NCBI GenBank assembly: GCA_030044345.1
Contig: JASHVY010000503.1
Coordinates: 1 to 12,092 of the forward strand
Direction of reading: 5' to 3'
Source of the DNA: Acetobacteraceae bacterium
GTDB lineage: Bacteria > Pseudomonadota > Alphaproteobacteria > Acetobacterales > Acetobacteraceae
DNA: 12,092 bases
Position 1 is the first letter of the stretch. Each line of letters begins with the position of its first letter. Below are positions 12,000 through 12,092 of this stretch, in pieces. The notes under the pieces are model-generated. The model was not told where the DNA came from, searched no databases, and saw only the letters and a list, made by a program, of their open reading frames with translations. The translations under genes and the position numbers were made by a program.

Positions 12000-12092
12000 G
12001 GCGCGGCAGCCTTGGGTGCGCTGGCCATCGGCACCATCGCGATCGGACGATTGGCGGGCTGGTGATCCGCAAAGCCAAGTTCCGGTCCATCG
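12000..12092 (+). pseudogene. Possible frameshifted remnant of a small repetitive protein gene (runs off window)
   Basis: From base 12000 one frame reads 'GAAALGALAIGTIAIGRLAGW' and stops at TGA 12063-12065. The +2 frame from 12059 continues with 'LVIRKAKFRSI' to the window end. Short alphaproteobacterial proteins with 'ALAIGALAIGRL...' followed by a basic 'RxAKxRSLEI' segment are familiar to me, so the two pieces look like one coding sequence broken by a small deletion. No start codon is visible because A/T-rich repeat DNA abuts it directly, which suggests truncation as well. The evidence is short and depends on memory of the family; a chance reading frame is possible. Confidence 0.3.

Noticed and set aside
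1..12092. tRNA or rRNA genes, integrase, attachment site or defence system
   Set aside because: I read for these on both strands and saw no supporting sequence.

Overview
The window is GC-rich, densely packed DNA that reads like an alphaproteobacterial accessory or catabolic island. Palindromic intergenic repeats ending in TAGAGCG, and A/T-rich hairpins of the kind I associate with Acetobacteraceae, make Rhodospirillales/Acetobacteraceae my best guess. That assignment is inferred from style, not proven.

Layout. (1) Bases 1-1033 are the end of an ABC-2 type exporter operon: the C-terminal part of an ATPase followed by its permease. (2) Bases 1031-1133 are a structured palindromic element that supplies the stop codons of both convergent genes around it. 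(3) Bases 1131-1826 (minus strand) encode a GntR-family, FCD-type regulator. (4) Bases 1827-1992 are a divergent promoter region with a perfect 6-3-6 palindrome over a probable -10 box and a second nested palindrome. (5) Bases 1993-11628 are one long co-directional catabolic operon: periplasmic sugar-binding protein, tandem-NBD sugar ABC ATPase, fused double permease, SDR dehydrogenase, two SMP-30/gluconolactonase paralogues, a beta-keto acid cleavage enzyme (BKACE/DUF849) and a lambda-crystallin/L-gulonate 3-dehydrogenase-type enzyme. Spacing is 4-base overlaps or short gaps, except for an array of three 102-bp repeats (3123-3428) between the binding protein and the ATPase. (6) Bases 11629-12092 hold a probable terminator, a fourth inverted copy of the repeat, an A/T-rich stretch with two related hairpins in inverted orientation, and what may be a frameshifted gene remnant at the edge.

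How the genes could work together (inference): an RbsB/RbsA/RbsC-type transporter imports a sugar or sugar-like compound. The SDR oxidises it, one or both SMP-30 enzymes open the lactone to a sugar acid, the CRYL1-like dehydrogenase oxidises the 3-hydroxyl to a beta-keto acid, and the BKACE cleaves that acid with acetyl-CoA. The usual fate of 3-dehydro-L-gulonate is decarboxylation, and no decarboxylase, kinase or aldolase is visible here. An acetyl-CoA-dependent cleavage of a 3-keto sugar acid is therefore the most interesting hypothesis in the window. The GntR protein is probably the local regulator.
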